Of a stretch of DNA of 64,000 nt, positions 47,406 through 56,221 are shown one piece after another. The stretch lies in contig JASBST010000005.1 of NCBI GenBank assembly GCA_030148775.1, forward strand, positions 1 through 64,000, given 5' to 3'. Made by a program: the position numbers and the translations under genes. The stretch comes from Thiogranum sp. (GTDB taxonomy: Bacteria > Pseudomonadota > Gammaproteobacteria > DSM-19610). The notes under the pieces were generated by a model. That model made no database searches. It saw only the letters and a list, made by a program, of their open reading frames with translations, and was not told where the DNA came from. The number at the start of each line of letters is the position of its first letter. The first letter of the stretch is position 1.

Positions 47406-47528
47406 GGAAAACCGGTTTATGTCAGCTTGTGCGCGGCTTGCGCCCGTAGGCAGGAGCCGCTAGATTCCAGACACCGGATTGTACTTGGACTTGCGGTGGG
47501 GCGCCATGGTCGGCGTGTTCCGCCAGAG

Positions 47529-48638
47529 ATGCCTATGAGCCAGCCTGTCAGCGGCGCGAAAACTATCGCGCCTTCCCCCGCTTCCACACCCCGGGTATGG
47601 TTGGTCACGGGCTATCGCGCCGGTGAAAGCAATCAGATTCTTGCCCTGGCCGAGGCACTGGGCTGGCCTTACGAACACAAGCGCCTTGGTTATCGCCGCG
47701 GCGGTGCTGTCGTGGGGCTGCTGCGCCGCCGGGGTCTGCAGGGGATTGTGATACCCGCCTCCAGCGCGCTGCAACCGCCCTGGCCGGATCTGGTGATCTC
47801 CGCCGGCATGCGCAACTAACCGGTGGTGCGCTGGATTCACGCACAGTCGGGCGGGCAGACCCGCCTGGTGCAAATCGGTCGCACCTGGGCCGCGTCGAAG
47901 CATTTCGATCTGCTGATCACCACGCCCCAGTACCGTGTGCCGCCGCGCCATAATGTGGTGCAGAACAGTATGACGCTGACGCGCATCACAGCGGCGCGTC
48001 TGCAGCGCGAGGCAACCCGCTGGCGCGGGCGTTACGCGCATCTGTCGGCGCCTTATCTGGGGGTGGTGCTCGGTGGTCACAGCGGGCCTTACACGCTGGG
48101 CGCACGCAGCGCGATCCGTGCGGCGCGGCAGATCAACGCGCTGGCCGCCGAAATGGGCGCCTCGGTCCTGTTGACCAGCAGCGCGCGCACGCCGCCGGAT
48201 GCGCTGCATGCGTTCGAGCGGCATCTCACGGTGCCGTTCGATCTCTACCGCTGGCGCGCCGACGACGCGCAAAACCCGTATTTCGGGATTCTGGCGCTCA
48301 GCCAGGCGCTGGTGGTCGGCGCCGACAGTGTTTCAATGCTGAGCGAGGCCTGCGCCACCGGGAAACCGACGTATATGCTCGAACTGGACGGTAGCGGTTT
48401 CGCCATGCGTCCCGGTCGTGCCGGGCCGGGGGACCGGCGCGCAGCGGCCCTGGCCTACAGTGCGCTTATGCGTCTGGGACCGGCTCGACTGAGTCGCGAC
48501 CTGCGTCTAGTGCACCAGACTCTGCTGGCACAGGGCCGCGCAGTCTGGTTGGGCGAGCGCTTCGAGCGTCCGCCGCCGCCGCCAGCGGATGAAATCGGCG
48601 CGGTGGTGCAAAAGGTCAGGCGGCTGCTGTCCCTGTAA
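47529..48638 (+). pseudogene. ELM1-family protein gene with an in-frame TAA
   Basis: Compared with the paralogue at 52764-53846, the protein runs without frame change from MPMSQPVSG to the end, but one codon is TAA (47817-47819): PPWPDLVISAGMRN, stop, PVVRWIHAQ, where the paralogue has GRRNEPVARWI. A single G-to-T change in GAA would explain it. The rest keeps family text: FDLLITTPQY, ALVVGADSVSMLSEACATGKP. ELM1 (DUF1022) proteins have a GT-B-like fold and unknown bacterial function. The downstream piece could restart at the GTG at 47823. Pseudogene, sequencing error or two half-proteins are all possible. Confidence 0.7.
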
Positions 48639-48664
48639 ACGCGTTGTTTCCCGGCGTCGGCGCT

Positions 48665-50389
48665 TTAGCCGTCCGGCGACACGTGCACACGGCCATCTTG
48701 CAGGCGATAGACCAGGTCCGCAGCGTCGACGAGGGTGGTTTGGTGCGAAATGGCCAGGATGGTGAGCTGGCCGCGGAGGTGGCGCATGGTTTCGCCAATG
48801 GCCGCTTCGCTCGCCGGGTCGAGCGCGCTGGTGGCCTCGTCGAGGATCAGCAACGCCGGTTTATGCACCAGCGCGCGCGCGATGACGATACGCTGGCGTT
48901 GCCCCCCCGAGAGCATGGCGCCGCGCTCGCCGACGTTGGTGTGGATGCCTTGCGCCATGCGTTCGACAAAGTCCCAGGCGTCGGCCGAGCGCAGCGCCCG
49001 CACGGCATCCTGGTGCGACAGCTCGGGGTCGCCGAGGGTGATGTTTTCGAGCACGGAGGCATGCAGCAACAGCGTCTCCTGCGGTACATAACCGATCATG
49101 CGGCGCCAGGCCTTCACATCCAGTTCGGCCAGCGAGGTGCCGTCGAGGCGCACTTCGCCGGAGCGCGGGCGCAGCAGGCCGGTGACCAGATCGATGACGG
49201 TGGTCTTGCCCGAGCCGGAGGCGCCCACCAGCGTGGTGATTTTGCCCGCCGGTATCCGCAGATCGAGCTCGCGCAGGACCGGGTGACCGGGTACATAGTC
49301 GAAACTGACCCGTTCGAGGCGGATCTCCTGCTCCAGGCTCGGTTGCGCGCCGGTTCCCAAATGTTCCTCGGCGGCCTGGGCCTCCTGGATGGCGGACTTG
49401 ATGGACCAGAAGGCGCTCTCGCCCAATACCATCTTTTGATACTGTTTCTGCACCTTGCCCACCTGGCTGAGCATTTTTCCGAGCACGAACACCAGCACCA
49501 TGACCGGTGCCAGCGGCATATCGAATTTGACCAGCGCCACGAACATGCCCAGGGCGATGACGATGGCGAACATTTCCTCCTGTGCGGAGTTCAGGGCCGC
49601 GGCGCTGAAGACCTGCTTGCGCAAGGCGCGATTCAGCCGCGTGGTGGTCTCGCCGAGAACGGTGTCGGCCAGGTGTTCGCGCGCCATGGCTTTCAGCGGT
49701 TTGACCGATTGCAGGGTATCGGTCAGCCGCGACAGCAGCATGGTCAGCAACTTGGTTTGCCGTTTACCCGCCTTGCGCGCCATGCGTACCAGAAAATGCG
49801 AAATGGCGACGACCAGCGCCCCCGCGCCGATACTGACCAGGGTGGCTTTCCAGGACACGGCCAGCGCGACGCCACCGTAAATGATCGCCTGGATCAGCAG
49901 GGTGATGACCGTGGCACCATTGATGAACGAGTCCGAGGAGCGCTGTGCCTCGGTGGCGAGACTGTTGCTCAGCCGGCCTACCGGCTGGTGCACGAAAAAT
50001 TCCCATTTGCTGCGCAACACCGCGCGGATCATTTCCAGGCGCAGGTCCGTGGCCACGCGCGCGGCGGTATAGCCGACCTGACGCTGTGCCAGCAGCAGCA
50101 GCAGGCTTTTAACCGTCGCCCAGGCGACGATCACCACCAGCAGCACGCCGATGCTGGGTGTAATGCCCATCTGGTGCAGCGTGTCGGTCACCATACGTTC
50201 GAATTCGTTCTGCGAACCGGCGCCCGCGTCTTGCGGGCCATGACTGCTGTCGCTGCGAATGGCGATGTTCATCAGCGGCAACAGCGCCGACAGCCCGACG
50301 CCTTCGGCGACACCGGCCAACAACAGCGCCACCAGCATGATGACGGTCTGCCCGGGATAGGCGCGGAAGAAACACAGCATTAATTGCAT
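48665..50389 (-). CDS. MsbA-like ABC transporter (fused permease and ATPase)
   Basis: A 574-residue half-transporter with six transmembrane helices in the first 320 residues and an ATPase domain after about 345. Walker A is GASGSGKTTV, the signature is LSGGQRQRIVIARAL, Walker B is LLILDEATSALD and the H-loop is AISHQ. Such proteins flip lipids across the inner membrane (MsbA) or export peptides. The gene is on the same strand as lptG and lptF and downstream of them, close to the Spt-like and ACP genes, so a lipid substrate is likely. It ends convergently with the broken ELM1 gene. Confidence 0.87.
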   Translation of the reverse strand: MQLMLCFFRAYPGQTVIMLVALLLAGVAEGVGLSALLPLMNIAIRSDSSHGPQDAGAGSQNEFERMVTDTLHQMGITPSIGVLLVVIVAWATVKSLLLLLAQRQVGYTAARVATDLRLEMIRAVLRSKWEFFVHQPVGRLSNSLATEAQRSSDSFINGATVITLLIQAIIYGGVALAVSWKATLVSIGAGALVVAISHFLVRMARKAGKRQTKLLTMLLSRLTDTLQSVKPLKAMAREHLADTVLGETTTRLNRALRKQVFSAAALNSAQEEMFAIVIALGMFVALVKFDMPLAPVMVLVFVLGKMLSQVGKVQKQYQKMVLGESAFWSIKSAIQEAQAAEEHLGTGAQPSLEQEIRLERVSFDYVPGHPVLRELDLRIPAGKITTLVGASGSGKTTVIDLVTGLLRPRSGEVRLDGTSLAELDVKAWRRMIGYVPQETLLLHASVLENITLGDPELSHQDAVRALRSADAWDFVERMAQGIHTNVGERGAMLSGGQRQRIVIARALVHKPALLILDEATSALDPASEAAIGETMRHLRGQLTILAISHQTTLVDAADLVYRLQDGRVHVSPDG

Positions 50390-50469
50390 AGACGGCCCGC
50401 AGGGTGAGTGTGGATTGCCAATAGTCGGTCAGGGACGGATTATGCCTGTAGGCGCCATAGGCGCCAAAT

Positions 50470-51543
50470 TCAGCGCATGCGCATCACCAGTCCGCTGGTG
50501 ACCGCCAGCACCAGTAGCACCGGCGCGAAGGCGGCAATGGACGGCGGCAACTGGATCACCGCCGCCCCGGTTTGTACCAGTTGCGCGAACAGGTAGAAAA
50601 TGATCCCCACCGCCGCGCCCATCGCCAGGTTGCGCCCGAAGGTGTTACTGCGCATGCTGCCGACGCTGGCCCCGATGGGGACCGCCAGCAGCACCATGGC
50701 GCCCGTGGTCAGCGGCAAGGCGACGCGTTGCCAGAACAACTGCTCGACCCGGGCGGAGACCTGATGGGTGGTTTTCAGATAGCCGGAGTATTCGTACAGG
50801 TCGCTGGGTGTCATGCCGGCCGCGGACAGGGGCAGGGCGGGGAGTTCCTCGAGCGACCAGAACGGGCCCATTTCCAGATGGTCTTTGCGTTGGGTCGACA
50901 GCGTTCCGTCGCGCAGGGTTTTCTGGGTCACGTCCAGCAGATCCAAGCGACGGCCGCCGGAGACCTGGGCGCGGTCGGCGTGGATGAAATTCAGCAGGCG
51001 TCCGTCGGTGTCGAATTCGTACAAAAAGATGTCGCGCGGCACCTGGCTGTTGCGCAGCGCGCGCACATTGAAGAAACGGCGCTCGCTGTTGGACCACAGG
51101 CCTTTGCCGGTGAGCAGGTTGGGTTGGCCGCTGCGAATCAGCGTTTTCTGTATCTCGGCCTTCTGGAAGAGCGGTGCCGCCAGATACTCGCTGGTGCCAT
51201 ACAGCAGCAGGATCAGCAGCATGGCCGGCACGGCCACGGCGCCGAAAAAACGCAACAGCGACACGCCGGCGGCGCGCACCGCGATGATCTCGCTGTGTTT
51301 GTTCAGGCCCGCCAGCGCCAGGATCGAGCCCATCAGGATGATGACGGGCGCCAGATCCATGGAGCGCTGCGGCAAGGTATAGAGAATGAAGCGCAGCGCG
51401 TCCATCACCGTGTAGCTCGCGGTGACGCGTTCGATCTCGTCGACGAAGGCCAGCAAGCCGAATATCGACGACATGATGAGCCACACCAGCAGCCAGCCGA
51501 GCACCAGCTTGCGGGCGATGTAGCGGTCCAGTGTCGCCAGCAT
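50470..51543 (-). CDS. lptG: LPS export permease LptG
   Basis: A 357-residue permease of the YjgP/YjgQ family with three N-terminal and three C-terminal transmembrane helices flanking a periplasmic beta-jellyroll domain. The start MLATLDRYIARKLVLGW and the conserved LNKHSEIIAVRAAGVS coupling helix, plus ALPLTTGAMVLLAVPIG near the end, identify LptG. With LptF and the LptB ATPase it extracts lipopolysaccharide, or a related lipid, from the inner membrane. The ATG at 51543 is one base after the lptF stop. pepA, the usual neighbour of lptFG, is absent. Confidence 0.9.
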   Translation of the reverse strand: MLATLDRYIARKLVLGWLLVWLIMSSIFGLLAFVDEIERVTASYTVMDALRFILYTLPQRSMDLAPVIILMGSILALAGLNKHSEIIAVRAAGVSLLRFFGAVAVPAMLLILLLYGTSEYLAAPLFQKAEIQKTLIRSGQPNLLTGKGLWSNSERRFFNVRALRNSQVPRDIFLYEFDTDGRLLNFIHADRAQVSGGRRLDLLDVTQKTLRDGTLSTQRKDHLEMGPFWSLEELPALPLSAAGMTPSDLYEYSGYLKTTHQVSARVEQLFWQRVALPLTTGAMVLLAVPIGASVGSMRSNTFGRNLAMGAAVGIIFYLFAQLVQTGAAVIQLPPSIAAFAPVLLVLAVTSGLVMRMR

Positions 51544-51544
51544 A

Positions 51545-52621
51545 TCAGCGCCGCGTCCGCCAGCGCCATCCGGGGCCGAACAGGAGCACGGTGAACAACA
51601 GCAGCGGAAGCGCGTAGACCCACCAGATGCCGGGAACGGGGGGAACGTCACCGTCGGCCACCCAATTGCGCGCCACGCTGGTGAGAATGAACAGCCCGGT
51701 ATAAACGGCGATGGCCAGAATGAAGCTGCTGTGGCGGCTCTGGCGCGGCGCGCTACGGCTCAGCGGCACGGCCAGCAACGCCAGCGCCAAGGTGGCCAGC
51801 GGTGTCGACAAGCGCCATTGATATTCGGCGATGTCCTTGGTGGCGGTCGACTGCGACAGATTCCACGTCGATTCGGCTTTGCGCCGATAGCCGGTATCCT
51901 GCTCGATACCCGGAATCGGAATGATCAGGCGCTTGAACTTCAAGATGGTGTCCCGGGTTCCGTCCGTATCCAGCAGGTAACTGTAGCCGTTGTGGAATTC
52001 GAAAGTGCGTTCAGCGCCGGCGGCCGCCTGCGGCATGACCGCCTCGTGCGCATAAATGACCTGGACCTTGTTGGCCGCGCCGGCGTCGGTCTGCAGGAAG
52101 ATGTCCCTGAGAATGCCGTCGTCCTTGTCCACGCTGCGCGCGAACAGTACGTACTTGGCGTCCTGCATTTCAAGAAAATGCCCCGGCTCTATTTTGCGGA
52201 TATCGAATTCGTTGCGCGCGTCGGCTTCGATCTGATAGCTCTGGCGGTAGGCCCAGGGCCGGGCGAACAGGGAAATGGCGCCCACGACGACGGCGATCAC
52301 AAGGGTCAGCTTGAATACGCTGCGGATCACCCGTCCTTCGCTGAAACCGGCCACGTTCATGGCGGTCATCTCCGAGTCGCGATACATACGGCTGAGCGCG
52401 GTGATGATAGAAAGGTACAAGGCCGTCGGCAGCAGGACCTCCATGGCAATCAGGCTGTTCAACCCGATCAGCCGGGCTACGATCGAAAGCGGGATTTCGC
52501 CCTGGGCGGCCTCGGAGAGCTTGATCGCGAGGCTGTAGCCGGTGAACACCACCACCAGCAGGGTCAGGCCCAGAATCATCGGTTTGAGGATTTCGGCGGT
52601 GATGTGTCGACTAAGTACCAC
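51545..52621 (-). CDS. lptF: LPS export permease LptF
   Basis: A permease of about 358 residues, partner of LptG. Features are SRHITAEILKPMILG at the N-terminus, ALYLSIITALSRMYRDSEMT with the coupling helix, MNVAGFSEGRVI, a periplasmic jellyroll with DAKYVLFARSVD, and two-to-three C-terminal helices starting near TPLATLALALLAVPL. I chose the GTG at 52621 because it gives the family N-terminal length; the frame stays open up to a GTG at 52687. lptG follows in the same operon. The gene upstream is the divergent ELM1-family gene at 52764. Confidence 0.88.
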   Translation of the reverse strand: MVLSRHITAEILKPMILGLTLLVVVFTGYSLAIKLSEAAQGEIPLSIVARLIGLNSLIAMEVLLPTALYLSIITALSRMYRDSEMTAMNVAGFSEGRVIRSVFKLTLVIAVVVGAISLFARPWAYRQSYQIEADARNEFDIRKIEPGHFLEMQDAKYVLFARSVDKDDGILRDIFLQTDAGAANKVQVIYAHEAVMPQAAAGAERTFEFHNGYSYLLDTDGTRDTILKFKRLIIPIPGIEQDTGYRRKAESTWNLSQSTATKDIAEYQWRLSTPLATLALALLAVPLSRSAPRQSRHSSFILAIAVYTGLFILTSVARNWVADGDVPPVPGIWWVYALPLLLFTVLLFGPGWRWRTRR

Positions 52622-52763
52622 GATGAATTTTTGAGCAGGCTGCCGGCGCCGGAAAAGAAGGCGGTCATTGTAACCAAAATTGTGCACGCCTGCCGCTCGT
52701 AGCGCTGCAGCGCTACGTCGATTCCGTTACACTGCGGCCTTTAGCGACGACAACGACCCGACC

Positions 52764-53846
52764 GTGCCACCCTCAAGCCCACCTGCCCGAGGTGAATCCC
52801 CCCGCGTCTGGGTGCTGCTCGGCCATAAGGCCGGCGACAACACCCAGGTCACGGCGCTGGCCGAAGCGCTCGGCTGGCCGGTGCAGTGCAAACGGCTTTT
52901 CTATCGCCGCTGGGAGCTGCTGACCAACCGTCTAGCGGGGACCCGTCTGGCGGGCATCGACCGCGCCGCCTCCAGTCCACTGGATCCGCCGTGGCCCGAT
53001 CTTGTCATTACCGCGGGGCGGCGCAACGAGCCGGTCGCGCGCTGGATCCGGCGCCGCTCGCCGGCGACCCGGCTGGTGGCGATCGGACGCCCCTGGGCGC
53101 CGCTGGAGGCGTTCGATCTGATCGTCACCACGCCCCAGTATTTTCTGCCCTCGCGCGCCAACGTTCTGCACAACCGGCTGCCGCTGCACGCTTTAAGCGC
53201 CGCTCGTCTGGCGGCCGCGGCGAGCCAATGGGCGCCCCAGTTGCAGGACTTGCCGCGCCCCTGGACGGCGCTGTTGCTGGGCGGCGACAGCGGACCGTAC
53301 GTGTTCACCGCGAGCAAGGCGGCCGCGCTGGGCCGGCAGGCCAACGCCCTGGCGGCGGCGCAAGGCGGATCTTTGCTGATCAGCGGCAGTGCGCGTACCC
53401 CGGCGGCGGCATGGGAGGCGCTGATGCAGGAGATTTCGGTGCCGGTGTATCGGTATCGATGGCAGGCCAACCAGGCGGCGGACAACCCTTATGTTGCATT
53501 TCTGGCCCTGGCCGACCGGCTGGTGGTGACCGGCGAAAGTATGTCGATGCTGGCCGAGGCCAGTGCCACCGGCAAGCCACTGCACATTTTCGATCCCGGC
53601 GACGCAGCCCGCTGGTGGCGCTATCGGCACAGCTATCGCTTCAAACCGTTGAGCCATCATCTGGCGATGCGGCTGGCGCCACGGCGCATGCGCCGCGACG
53701 TGGGCAATATTCAACGGGCGTTGGTGGCCGAGGGCAGGGCGGTGTGGTTGGGACAAGCGGAATCAGCGGCGGACCCGATACAGACCGGTACCGATCTGGA
53801 GGCAGCCGTGGTGCGGGTGCGCGCGCTGTTCGATGACGCCGGTTAG
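52764..53846 (+). CDS. ELM1-family protein (intact paralogue)
   Basis: A 360-residue member of the ELM1/DUF1022 family, named after a plant mitochondrial fission factor; bacterial members have a GT-B-like fold and often lie in envelope glycolipid clusters. Conserved stretches: LLGHKAGDNTQVTALAEALG, PPWPDLVITAGRRNEPVARW, LIVTTPQYFLPSRANVLHN, LLLGGDSGPYVF and VVTGESMSMLAEASATGKP. I would guess a glycosyltransferase, without proof. The GTG at 52764 is the chosen start; upstream residues look like leader noise. Its end overlaps the convergent glycosyltransferase gene by 4 bases. Confidence 0.75.
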   Translation: MPPSSPPARGESPRVWVLLGHKAGDNTQVTALAEALGWPVQCKRLFYRRWELLTNRLAGTRLAGIDRAASSPLDPPWPDLVITAGRRNEPVARWIRRRSPATRLVAIGRPWAPLEAFDLIVTTPQYFLPSRANVLHNRLPLHALSAARLAAAASQWAPQLQDLPRPWTALLLGGDSGPYVFTASKAAALGRQANALAAAQGGSLLISGSARTPAAAWEALMQEISVPVYRYRWQANQAADNPYVAFLALADRLVVTGESMSMLAEASATGKPLHIFDPGDAARWWRYRHSYRFKPLSHHLAMRLAPRRMRRDVGNIQRALVAEGRAVWLGQAESAADPIQTGTDLEAAVVRVRALFDDAG

Positions 53847-54781
53847 GCCGCGGACAGGTTCAACGGGGGCTGGCCGGGCGGCGCCAAGGCGGGTGTTTTT
53901 GCCAGTATTTCAAAAGCGTCGTGGCGGACATGGTTTTGCTGCATTTCCTCGCGAACCATCTGTTCGCTGACGATGCCCTGTTCCAGGCATTCCTTGAGCA
54001 GGCCGAAAAACAGGTCGGTCTGGTTCTGGTCCGGGTGTTCCTTGTAACTGCCGAGCAGGGCGTATTCGCCGAACAATTTGCGCCGCGCACGCATCACCCA
54101 GGCGAGTGGTGGAAACAAGCGGAATTTTTCCGCCGGGCGCCAGTCGATCGGCAGGCCCGCTTTCCAGGGTTGGGTCCGGCGCCGGGTCACGTGCAGCATT
54201 TTCGTCGCCGGGGTGAGCCGGTCGAAATCATTCCACTCGTTCTCGAAGAAACCGATGCTGTCACGTTCCTCGTTCTTCAGGCAGATCCATGGCATATAGT
54301 CCTGCTTGAAGTCGAACATGGCATTGAACGTCTGTTCCGCCTGCCAATGGGTCAGTCTGGCGCAATCCAACAGCATGACACTGCTGGCCATGCAGCGATC
54401 CACCAGTCCCTTCGGCCCCGAGCGCATGCGGCACATGATGGCCTTGCCCTGCATGTCGCGGCTGAGCAACTCCCAGATGTCGGCCACCGCGAAGATATCC
54501 GGATCGATCACCACCGCACGGCCTTCGTAATTCATCAGCTGCGGTGGCAGGAAACGGGTGGGGGTGAACGATTGCAGGTCGTCGTTCAGCCAGGTGCGCT
54601 TGACGCCGTCGCGCAGGTACAACTGGCCTTCGCGCGCGGCGAAGAACGGATAGTCACGGGTGTCGATGATGCGGACATCGAAGCGATCGGCGTGCACCGA
54701 ATTGCGTTTCAGCGCGTAGGCGGCGACTTTGGCCCCAAGTATCTGTTTGTGATTGGTCTGGATAAAAACGCAATACTTCAT
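53843..54781 (-). CDS. Putative glycosyltransferase (GT8-like nucleotide-sugar binding)
   Basis: A 312-residue soluble protein. It starts MKYCVFIQTNHKQILGAKVA, and a DxD-like metal motif is seen in AVVIDPDIFAVADIWELL, followed by MASSVMLLDCARL. These fit a GT-A fold glycosyltransferase of the GT8 or a nearby family, by resemblance only. The ATG at 54781 was chosen because the family-like sequence begins there; a longer open frame upstream overlaps the divergent O-antigen ligase promoter. In context it probably decorates a surface glycan or glycolipid. Confidence 0.65.
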   Translation of the reverse strand: MKYCVFIQTNHKQILGAKVAAYALKRNSVHADRFDVRIIDTRDYPFFAAREGQLYLRDGVKRTWLNDDLQSFTPTRFLPPQLMNYEGRAVVIDPDIFAVADIWELLSRDMQGKAIMCRMRSGPKGLVDRCMASSVMLLDCARLTHWQAEQTFNAMFDFKQDYMPWICLKNEERDSIGFFENEWNDFDRLTPATKMLHVTRRRTQPWKAGLPIDWRPAEKFRLFPPLAWVMRARRKLFGEYALLGSYKEHPDQNQTDLFFGLLKECLEQGIVSEQMVREEMQQNHVRHDAFEILAKTPALAPPGQPPLNLSAA

Positions 54782-54883
54782 CAGGAACACCGGAATGCGT
54801 GCGGCAGTGGCCCCATAATAGTCAATAATGCCCTTGCCCTCAATGGTGTATAATGCCTTATTCGAGTTTTCCTCCTGCCATTC

Positions 54884-56221
54884 ATGGAACATCCAAGCCG
54901 CTATCAGCCCTGGTATATGCCGTCGACCCGGTCCGACTACGCGCAGCGCCTGGGGCTGGCCGGTCTTTATCTGTTCGCCGTCAGCGGCGCGCTCAACCAG
55001 GGCGGCGTATATAGCGGGTTGGGATTGATGCTGCTGGGAGCCGCGCTGCAATGGGGGGACCTTTGGCGCGGCGTGCGGCGCCAGCCCGCATTCGTACTCG
55101 CGTGGGTGATCACGCTTTATGTCATCGCCCAGGGGCTGGCGACTTACCTGACCGTCGATACCCCGGCGGGAAAGCTTGCCCGCCACGTATGGAATCTGGT
55201 GGCGGTCGGCGGTCTGTTTTCCGTTGTGACCGCCTGGTGGCTGGCGGGCGATCCGTCACGCATTGCCCGGGTATTGCAATTGGCCCTGCTGGGGTTTTCT
55301 GTCGGCGTGCTCAAGGGGGTGGACTGGGCGCATTTCGCCACTTACGTCACGCAGCGACCCCTGTTCGGCATGGGAAACGGGGCGGGGCTGTATGCGCTGG
55401 TCGCAATGGCCGGATTGCTGATGCTGCGTTCCTCGCGTTTGTTTGACGGCAACTGGTCACGTCGCGGGTTGACGCCGTTGACACGCAAACTGTTGCTGTT
55501 GCTGTTGTTGTTGCTGTGCGCGGCCGTGGTGGTGTTGAGCCAGACGCGGGCGGTCTGGCTGGCGGCTTTGTTGGTGGCGCCCGTCGCTATTATCGTGATC
55601 CGGCGGGCGAGGCACGAGACGACCGGCTTGCGAATGAACGGCTTCGAGGCTTTGCTGTTGGCGGTACTGGCGCTCGGCATCTTCCTCGGTTTTGGGACTA
55701 TCGAAAAGCGCCTGGATCAGGAACAGGGCGATCTGATCCACTTATTCTCCGGAAACGCCGGTCTTTCGCCGGGGTCAAGCGTCGGGCAGCGCATCTACTT
55801 GTGGCGCGACGCCGTCGGGCGCATAGAAAAACGTCCTTTTTTTGGCTGGGGTGCAGGCAGCGCTCAGGCGCTCATCCGCGGCGCCGCGGTTCCTGGCGGA
55901 TTGAGCCACTATCACAACCTGTATCTGCAATTGGCCGTGGAGCTTGGCGTTCTCGGACTGGGATTGTTCATGCTGTGGTTCCTGGTGATCGCGCGCGCGG
56001 CCGTGCTCGACTGTCGTGACGCGCACTTGGGTGCACAATACGGGCGCTTCCTGTTGGTGGCGCTGACGATCTTCCTGGTGGCTTCCTTTTTCCAGATACG
56101 CCATGACGACGAGCGCGGGCAGTATTTGTTGATCCTGCTCGGGGCGTTGGCGCTGACCTGTCGCCTGGGTCGCGCGCAGGAGCGGCCGCCGGCGAAGCGC
56201 CCCGGTGAGCTTTCCGATTAA
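54884..56221 (+). CDS. O-antigen ligase family protein (WaaL/Wzy_C)
   Basis: A 445-residue polytopic membrane protein with about eleven helices. The family-defining part is the large periplasmic loop and its flanks: VLSQTRAVWLAALLV, FFGWGAGSAQ with its Arg-rich loop, and HYHNLYLQLAVELGVLGL. WaaL-type enzymes transfer polymer or oligosaccharide from undecaprenyl pyrophosphate to lipid A core or a similar acceptor. A run of ten leucines lies in one helix (about residues 205-214). It is convergent with the sulfotransferase gene, overlapping by 4 bases. Its lipid acceptor may be LPS or a sphingolipid. Confidence 0.85.
   Translation: MEHPSRYQPWYMPSTRSDYAQRLGLAGLYLFAVSGALNQGGVYSGLGLMLLGAALQWGDLWRGVRRQPAFVLAWVITLYVIAQGLATYLTVDTPAGKLARHVWNLVAVGGLFSVVTAWWLAGDPSRIARVLQLALLGFSVGVLKGVDWAHFATYVTQRPLFGMGNGAGLYALVAMAGLLMLRSSRLFDGNWSRRGLTPLTRKLLLLLLLLLCAAVVVLSQTRAVWLAALLVAPVAIIVIRRARHETTGLRMNGFEALLLAVLALGIFLGFGTIEKRLDQEQGDLIHLFSGNAGLSPGSSVGQRIYLWRDAVGRIEKRPFFGWGAGSAQALIRGAAVPGGLSHYHNLYLQLAVELGVLGLGLFMLWFLVIARAAVLDCRDAHLGAQYGRFLLVALTIFLVASFFQIRHDDERGQYLLILLGALALTCRLGRAQERPPAKRPGELSD

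Noticed and set aside
50448-50466. GGCGCC-ATA-GGCGCC inverted repeat between lptG and the MsbA-like gene
   Set aside because: It can fold into a 6-bp hairpin but has no T-run on the transcribed strand, and the genes are probably one transcript, so it was not called a terminator.
55490-55516. Simple trinucleotide repeat (TTG/CTG) in the O-antigen ligase gene
   Set aside because: It codes for a leucine run within a membrane helix and keeps frame; a phase-variable tract would not normally be in-frame triplets.
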